Positions 6,537 to 14,783 of a stretch of DNA of 34,857 nucleotides are shown piece after piece. The stretch is from Bacteroidota bacterium (lineage in GTDB: Bacteria > Bacteroidota > Bacteroidia > Flavobacteriales_D > Sanyastnellaceae), in assembly GCA_027593035.1 (NCBI GenBank), contig JAQCJQ010000013.1:1-34857 (forward strand), read 5' to 3'. A program made the position numbers and the translations under genes. Below the pieces are notes generated by a model. The model had not been told where the DNA came from, did not search any database, and saw nothing but the letters and a program-made list of their open reading frames with translations. Within the stretch, counting starts at the first letter, position 1. Every line of letters begins with the position of its first letter.

Positions 6537-8555
6537 CTAAGTTCCCAGCGCATAGGCTGCTTCCAGCCCTTCCAGGATAGCACGTTGAGCGTCCAATCCA
6601 CGCGCATTGCTCGCTCCGCCAACAACCTGTAGATTGACACCGCGACGAGTCAAGTCTTCGACGAGATCTTGACGGCTCTCTTGGCCAGCACACACGACGA
6701 CGTGATCCACTTCCAACGTACATGGATTGCCCGATTGAGTATAATGCAAGACACCGTTGTCCCATTTGTGGTATTCCACATCAGAATGGGTTTGAACCCC
6801 ACGGTCTTTCAATGTTTTTCGATGGATCCAACCCGTTGTCTTCCCGAGACCTCCCCCCACTTTGCCACTGGACCGTTGGAACAAGTGAATCTCCCTCTTT
6901 GACTTGCGGGATTCAGGTTTGAGGATCCCTCCTCGTGCCTCTAAGTCCTCGTCAATGCCCCAGGCCTTGGAGAAATCCCCATCTCCATCATGGGATAAGA
7001 AATCGGCCACATCAAACCCGATGCCACCAGCTCCAATGATCGCCACACGAAGGCCTACATCCACCTTTTCTTTGAGGACATCGATGTATCCTACGAATGC
7101 CTTTTGGTTTTCTGACCCCGGGATTTTGAATGGTCGTGGACGCACACCCGTTGCCAAAATGACGGCATCAAACTGACCGGTAAGTTCTTCTGCTGTAACG
7201 GATTGATCCAGATGAACCTCCACCCCAAATTTCACGAGCATGCTTTTGAAATAACGGAGTGTTTCATGGAATTCTTCCTTGCCAGGAATTTTCTTCGCCA
7301 GATTGAATTGTCCTCCGATTTCTGAGCTCTCATCAAACAATTCGACTCGATGTCCGAGTCTAGCGCATTCCGTTGCCGCACTCAGTCCAGCAGGCCCTGA
7401 ACCAACGACAGCAACGTGCAAAGGCTTGATGGCCTTGGCGTCCAGGGGCCATTTCGTTTCATGACTGGCGCGTGGATTGACCAAGCACGTTGCCACCTTT
7501 CGCTTGAATATGTGGTCCAAGCAGGCTTGGTTGCACCCAATGCACGTGTTGATTTCATTGGCTACGCTAGCTTCGGCTTTGTTGACAATCTCCGGATCAG
7601 CTAAAAATGGCCGGGCCATTGAAATCAAATCGGAAGCCCCGGACTGCAAGGCCGCTTCACAGGTTGCTGGATTGTTGAAACGATTGGTCGCTACAAGCGG
7701 TATGTCCACCGCTCCTTTGAGCTTTTTGGTGACGAAAGAAAAATGACCGCGTGGAACCGAGGTTGCGATGGTGGGAATCCGAGCCTCATGCCAACCGATT
7801 CCAGTATTGAGCACATTGGCACCGGCCTTCTCGATGGCTTTCGCCAGCAGGACGACTTCCTCCCAAGAGCTGCCGTTCGGAATCAAATCCAACATGCTCA
7901 ACCGGTACATGACCACGAAATCAGGACCGCAGGCTTCTCGAATTCCCCGGACAATCTCAAGGGGGAATTGCATGCGGTTTTCAAATGAGCCCCCCCAACG
8001 ATCGCTGCGGGTGTTGGTTGCTTCAACCAAAAACTGATTGATCAAATACCCTTCAGAACCCATGACTTCAACACCATCATATCCGGCGATTTGAGCCAAT
8101 TGTGCAGATTTAATGAAGGCTTTGATGGTTCGCTGTACACCTCTGTTGGAAAGGCTGCGGGGTTTGAAGCGGTTGATTGGAGCTTGAATGGCAGAGGGCC
8201 CTACGTTGAAAGGGTGGTAGCTGTAGCGTCCGCCATGCAGTATCTGCATGCAAATGCGTCCGCCCGCCTGGTGTACCGCATCTGTAATGACTTGGTGCTC
8301 ACGAGCGTGGTGCTTGCGTTGCATTCGCGCTCCTCCTGGCCCCAACACCCCTTCTCTGTTTGGCGAGATTCCGCCCGTAACAATGAGAGCAGCTCCTCCA
8401 GCAGCACGTTCAGCATAGAACCTCGCCAATGCTTGCATGCCGCCTTTTTGCTCTTCAAGCCCGGTATGCATGCTCCCCATGATGACCCGATTCGGAAGGG
8501 TCAAATGAGCGACCTGGATCGGTTCAAACAGATGCGGGTAAAGTGGATGTTTCAT
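6537..8555 (-). CDS. fadH: 2,4-dienoyl-CoA reductase, NADPH-dependent (FadH family)
   Basis: Reduces 2,4-dienoyl-CoA during beta-oxidation of unsaturated fatty acids, using FMN, a 4Fe-4S cluster and FAD. From ATG 8555 the protein has 672 residues, the same length as E. coli FadH. An old-yellow-enzyme TIM barrel carries probable catalytic Tyr170 (GSEGYLINQF) and His256 (GIGWHEARIPT). The cluster cysteines are Cys338, 341, 345 and 357 in CIGCNQACLDHIF and CLVNPRA. A FAD domain (GSGPAGL, 385-391) and an NADPH domain (GAGGIGFDVADFL) follow. A GTG at 8570 is an alternative start but would overlap the upstream stop; ATG 8555 follows that stop after one base. Related flavin oxidoreductases act on other enones, but motif spacing favours FadH. 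Confidence 0.9.
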   Translation of the reverse strand: MKHPLYPHLFEPIQVAHLTLPNRVIMGSMHTGLEEQKGGMQALARFYAERAAGGAALIVTGGISPNREGVLGPGGARMQRKHHAREHQVITDAVHQAGGRICMQILHGGRYSYHPFNVGPSAIQAPINRFKPRSLSNRGVQRTIKAFIKSAQLAQIAGYDGVEVMGSEGYLINQFLVEATNTRSDRWGGSFENRMQFPLEIVRGIREACGPDFVVMYRLSMLDLIPNGSSWEEVVLLAKAIEKAGANVLNTGIGWHEARIPTIATSVPRGHFSFVTKKLKGAVDIPLVATNRFNNPATCEAALQSGASDLISMARPFLADPEIVNKAEASVANEINTCIGCNQACLDHIFKRKVATCLVNPRASHETKWPLDAKAIKPLHVAVVGSGPAGLSAATECARLGHRVELFDESSEIGGQFNLAKKIPGKEEFHETLRYFKSMLVKFGVEVHLDQSVTAEELTGQFDAVILATGVRPRPFKIPGSENQKAFVGYIDVLKEKVDVGLRVAIIGAGGIGFDVADFLSHDGDGDFSKAWGIDEDLEARGGILKPESRKSKREIHLFQRSSGKVGGGLGKTTGWIHRKTLKDRGVQTHSDVEYHKWDNGVLHYTQSGNPCTLEVDHVVVCAGQESRQDLVEDLTRRGVNLQVVGGASNARGLDAQRAILEGLEAAYALGT

Positions 8556-8556
8556 G

Positions 8557-11500
8557 TCAATCGAAATCACGGTATTTGTCTACCAAATCATCACGACGAA
8601 TGGTATTGCGCAGATATTGATACAAGTAACGGGTACCATCATCACCCTTGAGCTCCTTTTTTTCTTTTTTGATGTCGGCAATCATGGTCAAGAAGGTCAA
8701 ATCAGGCGAAGAAACATTCAGTTTCCCAAGTTTGTATTCAAAGTAGTACCAATTGCTCTCATCTCCATGCAAATAGATGCGGAACGCATCACCGCTACGA
8801 CTTCGAATCAATTCAATTTTCCCCGGTATTTCTTGGAATACGATGTGTTTGCCCATCGTAACCAATCCGATTTTACCCGTTGACACAAACATCTCTTCAT
8901 TGTCATCCCAAACCAAGTCGACCTCATTGAAAACAAGGCTGTTTTGGAGCTTTTTCGGAACATTCTTGATTTGCCCAGTCATGGCAAGTTCATTCATGAG
9001 TTTCCCGCTCTTCTCCTGTCCGATCCAAGAATTGAGCGCCTGCAAATAATTGACCTCATTTAGCACCAAAGGCTCAGAAGAAAGCCACGACTGAATTTGC
9101 ATGGACATCCTTTCAAACAAATCGTCTTCAAAATGAAAGTCTAAACGAAAGGAGCCCTTCAGATGATGATTCCCTGAACCATCCTGGAAGAAGTCTCCTG
9201 AGAAATCTTGAGCGACTAAATTGAAATCCAATGGCATCTTCAGATCACCTTGACCTGTTAAATTGCATCGAATCGCGTCCAAATCGATTTGATTTCCGGG
9301 TGCGGATTTGTCTTCAAACTTTTCCCTTGTCGAAATGATGTAATGACCGTCTCGGTATCGAAGAGCCCCTTCAATTGACATCAACAACCTGTCATCGGGA
9401 TCGGACATCGGATCGAGGAATCCAGACTGCATGGTAAAGGGCGCTCTGGATGATGCCATCAAACCGTAAGCCAGAGGGTCTCCGTCCTGATCCTTGATGT
9501 CTTGATCGACCGGAATAGCCAATTCTAAGGGGTCAAGAAAGGACTCGAAGTGGATCCACGTGGCAAGGAACTGATCACAAGGCTTCAAGAGCTTCACGCC
9601 TCCGTCAAACCACAAGTGGGGTTCTGAGGAAGCCATCCGGATCGTCCCTGCAAACCCAAAGGCGGGACTCAAAGCAAATCCATCACGGGCCATGACCTGA
9701 CCTGTAGCGACTGTTTGGAAAGCTTCATCGACATAAATCGCGTCCATTTCAATGTAGGCGGTGTCACCCAATTCGTCACGATAACGATAGACGCCATCGC
9801 CATCAAAAGACATGCGTCCATGAATCAGCAGGTTCGCTCGATCGATGTAATGCTGTCGAGTAACATCGTTGGCCACGAGTCCGGCATTGTTCAATTTGTC
9901 AATCCGAGCGCCCTTTCGAATGACGACGACACCGCTATCCGGATAAATACGGGCATCGGCAAGGGCCAATTCTTTCACTTGCTGGCAGCGAAGGAAATCG
10001 TCTTGAATGCGATAGGTCGCACGGATGCTCAAGAAATGCAGTGAATCCTGCTCTGGATGCACTGAAATGAAATTCGACACGGTACGATCCTCGCTGAAAT
10101 CAAAAGGAAGACTATCAATTTGTCGATCTGAAATCAAATCGACTTCATCTCGGTCCATAAACCAACGAAAGCGATCCATATAACAGATGTACTGCTGGAT
10201 GGGCAGTTCGATTTTAGTTTCTCCAGAATTGGGCATGAAGTCGCCAATGCGTTCATCAAAATCAACGCGACATCGCACATCATGCGTTTGAAACGCCGCA
10301 ATGCCTCCCGACCGACCGGATACCTCAAAAGCAGATGAATCCGAAAGAATCTGTCGTTCTTCAAAAGTGAAGTCATGGGAGGATAAAGAAGATTCAGAAA
10401 AGCTGAATTCACCCGCCCCTTTTAAGCCTGCGTTCGTTAGCGTCGTTTGACCTTCAAGCCATACATCTTCGCCAAAAAACATCAAGCGCTCTTGGCTCGA
10501 TTGCATTTCAAGTTCTTCCGACAGCGGCCTGTACACAACATAGCCTCCATGGTTCTCTATGCTTGGGACATTGGCTTCATGACTGCTTCGATTGCTCATC
10601 CAATTCACTGCTCCAATGGTCGAGTCGGGGAGAAAAACGAAGTTGTCGCTTCTGACTTCTGCGGTCAAGAATTCGATTCGACCAGCTCCTTGCAATCCAC
10701 TTCCGTTCAGGGTGACCCCATTGGAAAACCGTGCGCCACTGTCATAAACAAACTGTCCCTCAGGAGGTGTGCTCGTTTGGAGTCCAAGGTGCAAGTCTTC
10801 CATGATTCTCAACGGATCATGGAGTTCCTCTAAAATACCAGCCGAAACCAAGGTCCCATTGAAAACAAGCGATTCAGAAGTCAAATCGTCCAGCGCGTTC
10901 AAGACAAAAGGGTCTACTGCGTAATAGAAATCGTCACGCTCGTATGCTCCGCTGTACAACGTCGGTTGATCAAAATAGACAAAGCTGGGGTCAACGCTTG
11001 TGAAAATGGGGTATTCGGGATGATTTGTTGACCAGATTCCAGATCGATTGTTGGGATGATCAATGGCCAAGGTTCCAGACACTTCTTCCAGTAGGCTACG
11101 AACACGCTTTTTGATCGGCCGGCCTCTAGAATCGTAATTTTCAGGGTCATTGATGGACATTCCAATGCCGGCGATTTGATTCAACTGAATGGAAAAGGAA
11201 TCGTAATCAAACACAAAGCCATCCCCTTTCATGTCCAAGTTCCCAGCAACAAGCCGTCCATTGAAGGTGAAATCCCTATTTTCCGAAAGCACCACTTCTC
11301 CATTCTGCGGGTAAATTTTGACGTTCTGTGAGTCACTCAAGAACATGTAATCCACCCCATGAATTGACAGAAATCCGTTCAGCAAACTCCATTCAGCATT
11401 TTCACCCGATTTTGGAGTTGACTGCCATTGCAGCACGTCGTAATCCTCTCGGCCACTGTAGTTTCTCATGTTGGAGAAGACCTTAGACTGAACTTCACAC

Positions 11501-13041
11501 CAACGGGATTCCGGATCAAAATAAACGAATCCAGCATTGGCCAGGTTGAGGAGCTCTACCCGAGCTTGCACCTCGCTCATGCGAATGAAGTGCGCGTAAT
11601 CTTCACTTGAAAACGCACGGCGACCATTTTCTTTGCAGAAATTCTTCACTCGAGTCAATGGATGCACATCGCCAATCCCCTGCATTTGAAGAAAGGACTC
11701 ACGTTTAAAAAAATCATCGCTTTCAAACACACCTGTGATGGAGCTTCCTCCAAACACAGAGCCTATGATAATCTTGGTCTCCTTGCGATTCCAAGTGAAG
11801 CCATCAACGTCCCATGATATAGCGTGGTAATTGTCTTTGAATGACTGCTGTCCGAGGCCTTCGGTTTGTCGCATCACACGCAAAAAACCGGATTCGTCGT
11901 CGAGACGCACACTCACATCCGGGTGACTGATGGTGTCCGTTCGAAAGAATATGTTCATCCGACTGTGTGCCGTTGAAAACCCTTTAGGGGTGAATATGAA
12001 TTCTGCCGCGCTGAACACCATGAAGATTGTATCATTGCGGAAAACCTCCACTTTAGCAAGCAAATCAGGCGTCCCAATTCCCGATATGCGCGATCCCTTA
12101 ATCGCCATGCCCCCTTCATAGACGAGATCTTGGAAAAGCCCATCCAAACGAATGATCTCTGCATCGCTACTGAACCGAGGGTACGACTTGCTATCCATGT
12201 CAGCGTGGTTCTGCAATTTGGTTGTCACCTTGCCATTGAGCGGTTCCGTTATGAGATTGGAATGCCAGGTGGCATCATCACAAGTGAACCCGCTGCTTTT
12301 CAATTTCAATTCGAACGGCCCCAACTCCGCGAAATAACCGAGCGAGTCAAAAGCGGTTCCAATCCAAGGCACTTTGCCTCCAGACAAGGCCAGACGATCC
12401 GAGGTGAGATCCCATATTCCACTCGTCCTTTCCACTTCAATTCGATCGTTGTCAGCGACACCAATCAAACGGGCATTCTGGAATGTGAGCATGGGGATGG
12501 AATCAACGCGCAACTCAAATGGCGCATCTTCAATGGCCCATGTTCCACTAGAAGAATTGTACAGTATTTGCTCGCGAATCAAGCCAGGACTCAAGCTGAG
12601 AAATGGCCCTAAATCACGCTTCCATTTCTTGGTGTTCAGCATGGCATCTACGACATGATGCCAGGAATGCCACAATTCAGGGTCGTTCCGGTTGATGAGT
12701 TGTTCTACAGATAGCAGATAATCCAAAAGCCCTTTGGACATGGAGATCCTATTCTCCTGGAAAGCATTGCAAAAAAGGGCGATTGAATCCAGCTGGGATG
12801 AACGCAATTCTGGGCTACAGAGCAAAGGTGCTAGCGTCCTTTTCACCCATTTAGCTTGTTCCCCATTCGATTTAGCCAGCTCATCTTCTAGCTGCTCCCC
12901 CAGTCGCTCGCAATTCGCTTCATAATACTGCCCAATACTTTGCGCAGGCATCCATCCAATGCACAGCAGAAAGCAGAAAATACGCAAGCGGCTTAACACA
13001 TCGATCGAAGTTGTGAATGAGCGCTTGGTGGGACCTTCCAT
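8557..13041 (-). CDS. Giant exported beta-rich repeat protein of unknown function
   Basis: A 1494-residue protein that I cannot assign to a named family. Residues 1-38 form a signal peptide (LRIFCFLLCIGWMPAQSIGQ), preceded by a basic n-region. A helical stretch follows to about residue 160. Beyond that the protein is mostly alternating polar and hydrophobic beta strands. Three segments look like diverged copies of one unit: MKGDGFVFDYDSFSI (about 600), LQGAGRIEFLTAEVRSDNFV (about 777) and LKGAGEFSFSESSLSSHDFT (about 872). MSFDGDGVYRYRDE near 1063 is weaker. The pattern G-x-G-x-hydrophobic-x-F, then x-S-x-D-F-x-F, recalls beta-jellyroll or solenoid envelope proteins such as AsmA/TamB or OstA types, but this is only a resemblance. 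There is no later membrane segment and no T9SS tail, so a periplasmic or outer-membrane-associated location is inferred. It lies 38 bases after prmA and 1 base before fadH. Confidence 0.85.
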   Translation of the reverse strand: MEGPTKRSFTTSIDVLSRLRIFCFLLCIGWMPAQSIGQYYEANCERLGEQLEDELAKSNGEQAKWVKRTLAPLLCSPELRSSQLDSIALFCNAFQENRISMSKGLLDYLLSVEQLINRNDPELWHSWHHVVDAMLNTKKWKRDLGPFLSLSPGLIREQILYNSSSGTWAIEDAPFELRVDSIPMLTFQNARLIGVADNDRIEVERTSGIWDLTSDRLALSGGKVPWIGTAFDSLGYFAELGPFELKLKSSGFTCDDATWHSNLITEPLNGKVTTKLQNHADMDSKSYPRFSSDAEIIRLDGLFQDLVYEGGMAIKGSRISGIGTPDLLAKVEVFRNDTIFMVFSAAEFIFTPKGFSTAHSRMNIFFRTDTISHPDVSVRLDDESGFLRVMRQTEGLGQQSFKDNYHAISWDVDGFTWNRKETKIIIGSVFGGSSITGVFESDDFFKRESFLQMQGIGDVHPLTRVKNFCKENGRRAFSSEDYAHFIRMSEVQARVELLNLANAGFVYFDPESRWCEVQSKVFSNMRNYSGREDYDVLQWQSTPKSGENAEWSLLNGFLSIHGVDYMFLSDSQNVKIYPQNGEVVLSENRDFTFNGRLVAGNLDMKGDGFVFDYDSFSIQLNQIAGIGMSINDPENYDSRGRPIKKRVRSLLEEVSGTLAIDHPNNRSGIWSTNHPEYPIFTSVDPSFVYFDQPTLYSGAYERDDFYYAVDPFVLNALDDLTSESLVFNGTLVSAGILEELHDPLRIMEDLHLGLQTSTPPEGQFVYDSGARFSNGVTLNGSGLQGAGRIEFLTAEVRSDNFVFLPDSTIGAVNWMSNRSSHEANVPSIENHGGYVVYRPLSEELEMQSSQERLMFFGEDVWLEGQTTLTNAGLKGAGEFSFSESSLSSHDFTFEERQILSDSSAFEVSGRSGGIAAFQTHDVRCRVDFDERIGDFMPNSGETKIELPIQQYICYMDRFRWFMDRDEVDLISDRQIDSLPFDFSEDRTVSNFISVHPEQDSLHFLSIRATYRIQDDFLRCQQVKELALADARIYPDSGVVVIRKGARIDKLNNAGLVANDVTRQHYIDRANLLIHGRMSFDGDGVYRYRDELGDTAYIEMDAIYVDEAFQTVATGQVMARDGFALSPAFGFAGTIRMASSEPHLWFDGGVKLLKPCDQFLATWIHFESFLDPLELAIPVDQDIKDQDGDPLAYGLMASSRAPFTMQSGFLDPMSDPDDRLLMSIEGALRYRDGHYIISTREKFEDKSAPGNQIDLDAIRCNLTGQGDLKMPLDFNLVAQDFSGDFFQDGSGNHHLKGSFRLDFHFEDDLFERMSMQIQSWLSSEPLVLNEVNYLQALNSWIGQEKSGKLMNELAMTGQIKNVPKKLQNSLVFNEVDLVWDDNEEMFVSTGKIGLVTMGKHIVFQEIPGKIELIRSRSGDAFRIYLHGDESNWYYFEYKLGKLNVSSPDLTFLTMIADIKKEKKELKGDDGTRYLYQYLRNTIRRDDLVDKYRDFD

Positions 13042-13079
13042 GAAACGAAATTACAACCGGAGCACGTCGAAATCCTTGC

Positions 13080-13946
13080 TCAATGGGTTGACTTTTCCCA
13101 CAATGCACAACACCAGCCTTCCCGGTCCGTACTGGAAAGGAAATTCCATCCCAATTTGTGGGATTGAGCTCTCAACTGCTCAAGGTCTGAGGGAAAAAAG
13201 CCACTCATCAAAATGCGCGATTGAGGTTTCAATACGTGGTCATAGGCCCGCATATCCGCGAGCAAGACATTGCGATTGATGTTGGCGAGTAACAAGTCGA
13301 ACCGATTGTTCCAAGGGCTGAGCAGACCCGCATCCCCAAGAATTACTTCACCTGGAGCCGTTTCGGGATCCAATCCATTGAGCTGGTAGTTGGATCTCGT
13401 ATTGTCAAACGACCAAGTATCGATGTCAATGGCCACAACTTCTGATGCGCTTAAGAGGTGTCCCGCTATGGCTAACACACCAGTGCCACAACCCATGTCC
13501 AAAATGGACTTCCCCTCTACTGACTCGTCCAGAAGCCTCCGAAGCATTTGCCAAGTGGTGGCATGATGACCCGTGCCAAAGGACATTTGCGGCTGGATGA
13601 CCACATCCAATCCACTTGTTGGCTTGGGATGAAAGGGAGCCCGCATGTGGGCCAATCCATCTACATCAATGGCCGGATAATCCGCCTCCCAAGCGGCGTT
13701 CCAATTCTCTGATTCGACGGCTTCAAATTCAAACGCAATCTCCGCAATGCCCTTCAAATCCGACATGATTTCATCGCAAGCTTCGCGGTCAATCTCCGTC
13801 TCTTTTCCATAGGCAACCATTCCCTCATCAACATTTTCAAACATATCAAATCCGCATGTTTCCAACCAGGCCACGGCAATCTCACGAGCCGGTAGCAACG
13901 GCTTGATGGTCAACGTGAGTTTTAGAAATGTAGGGTTTGAAGTCAT
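13080..13946 (-). CDS. prmA: Ribosomal protein L11 methyltransferase
   Basis: Methylates lysines and the N-terminus of ribosomal protein L11 with S-adenosylmethionine. The 288-residue protein has the family signature QMSFGTGHHATT (120-131), the SAM-binding loop ILDMGCGTGVLAI (148-160), the acidic VVAIDIDTWS strand end and the catalytic-loop motif ANINRNVL. The N-terminal 100 residues form the L11-recognition domain (ESENWNAAWEADY is typical). The start ATG 13946 abuts the tpiA stop with no base between (TAAATG), indicating one transcript. The 1494-residue gene follows after 38 bases. Confidence 0.94.
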   Translation of the reverse strand: MTSNPTFLKLTLTIKPLLPAREIAVAWLETCGFDMFENVDEGMVAYGKETEIDREACDEIMSDLKGIAEIAFEFEAVESENWNAAWEADYPAIDVDGLAHMRAPFHPKPTSGLDVVIQPQMSFGTGHHATTWQMLRRLLDESVEGKSILDMGCGTGVLAIAGHLLSASEVVAIDIDTWSFDNTRSNYQLNGLDPETAPGEVILGDAGLLSPWNNRFDLLLANINRNVLLADMRAYDHVLKPQSRILMSGFFPSDLEQLRAQSHKLGWNFLSSTDREGWCCALWEKSTH

Positions 13947-14711
13947 TTATTGCGCTTTGGAAATCGCTTCATTCGACGCCTTGACAATGGCCAAGAAATC
14001 CGTTGCATTCAATGCGGCACCTCCGATGAGTCCTCCATTGACATCTGGTTGCATGAAGATCTCCAAAGCATTGGAAGGCTTGCAACTGCCACCATAAAGA
14101 ATCCGAGTGGAGTCTGCGATGGATTGGTTAAAGAGCGCCGTCAAATGCTGGCGAATCGCGGCATGCATTTCTTGCTCAGCAGAAGCCGTTCGCCCTGTTC
14201 CAATAGCCCAGATCGGCTCATAGGCGACGACGACACGGTCCATCTCTTCGGACGAGACGTCACTGAGAGCATGAGATAACTGAGCCAGTACCTTTTCGAA
14301 ATGCCGACCAGCATCCCGCTCATCGAGATTCTCACCGCAACAAAGGATAGCCATCAAACCCGCATCCAGTGTTTGCTTCATCTTGGCGGCCACAGCGGCA
14401 TTCGTCTCGCCGAAAGATTCGCGACGCTCTGAGTGTCCAATGAGTACTGATTTGACTCCGATTGACTTCAACATAGAAGCCGTGTACTCTCCCGTGTGCG
14501 CTCCCTCTCCAGATGCACTGCATTGCTGACTCGACAGAGCAACAAATTCGTTACAACGGGGACGCAAGGCAGCGAGGTAAGGCGATGGCGGAGCGACCAT
14601 AACCTCTGTATGACCGGCTGATTGCATGCCTTCAACGACCTCGACCATCAACTTATCGGCTTCATCCCACAATTTGTTGCACTTCCAGTTCCCTGTTACG
14701 ATGTTCCGCAT
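13947..14711 (-). CDS. tpiA: Triosephosphate isomerase
   Basis: Interconverts dihydroxyacetone phosphate and glyceraldehyde 3-phosphate in glycolysis and gluconeogenesis. The 254-residue protein has the complete active site: Asn8 and Lys10 in GNWKCN, His93 in IGHSERR, Glu165 in AYEPIWAIGTGRTAS including the mobile loop 6, and phosphate-binding GGS (207-209) and the Gly pair near 230. GNWKCN has Cys where most enzymes have Met. The frame is open upstream to 14777, but the extra 22 residues are unlike any TIM, so ATG 14711 is the start. It is the first gene of a likely four-gene operon with prmA, the giant gene and fadH, and is divergent from recQ across 72 bases. Confidence 0.96.
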   Translation of the reverse strand: MRNIVTGNWKCNKLWDEADKLMVEVVEGMQSAGHTEVMVAPPSPYLAALRPRCNEFVALSSQQCSASGEGAHTGEYTASMLKSIGVKSVLIGHSERRESFGETNAAVAAKMKQTLDAGLMAILCCGENLDERDAGRHFEKVLAQLSHALSDVSSEEMDRVVVAYEPIWAIGTGRTASAEQEMHAAIRQHLTALFNQSIADSTRILYGGSCKPSNALEIFMQPDVNGGLIGGAALNATDFLAIVKASNEAISKAQ

Positions 14712-14783
14712 GACATTTGTTTCTCGATAAGGGTGCAAAGTTCGCCCATCAAACGTGCAAGAAAAACTAGCCGTCACTTTTTA

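Noticed and set aside
8556-8570. GTG start for FadH overlapping the giant gene's stop
   Set aside because: The ATG at 8555 gives exactly the usual 672-residue length and follows the stop after one base, as seen at another junction in this window.
14712-14777. An N-terminal extension of 22 residues on triosephosphate isomerase
   Set aside because: The family begins at the MRNIVTGNWK segment and the extension has no family resemblance; it also takes up the tpiA/recQ divergent promoter region.
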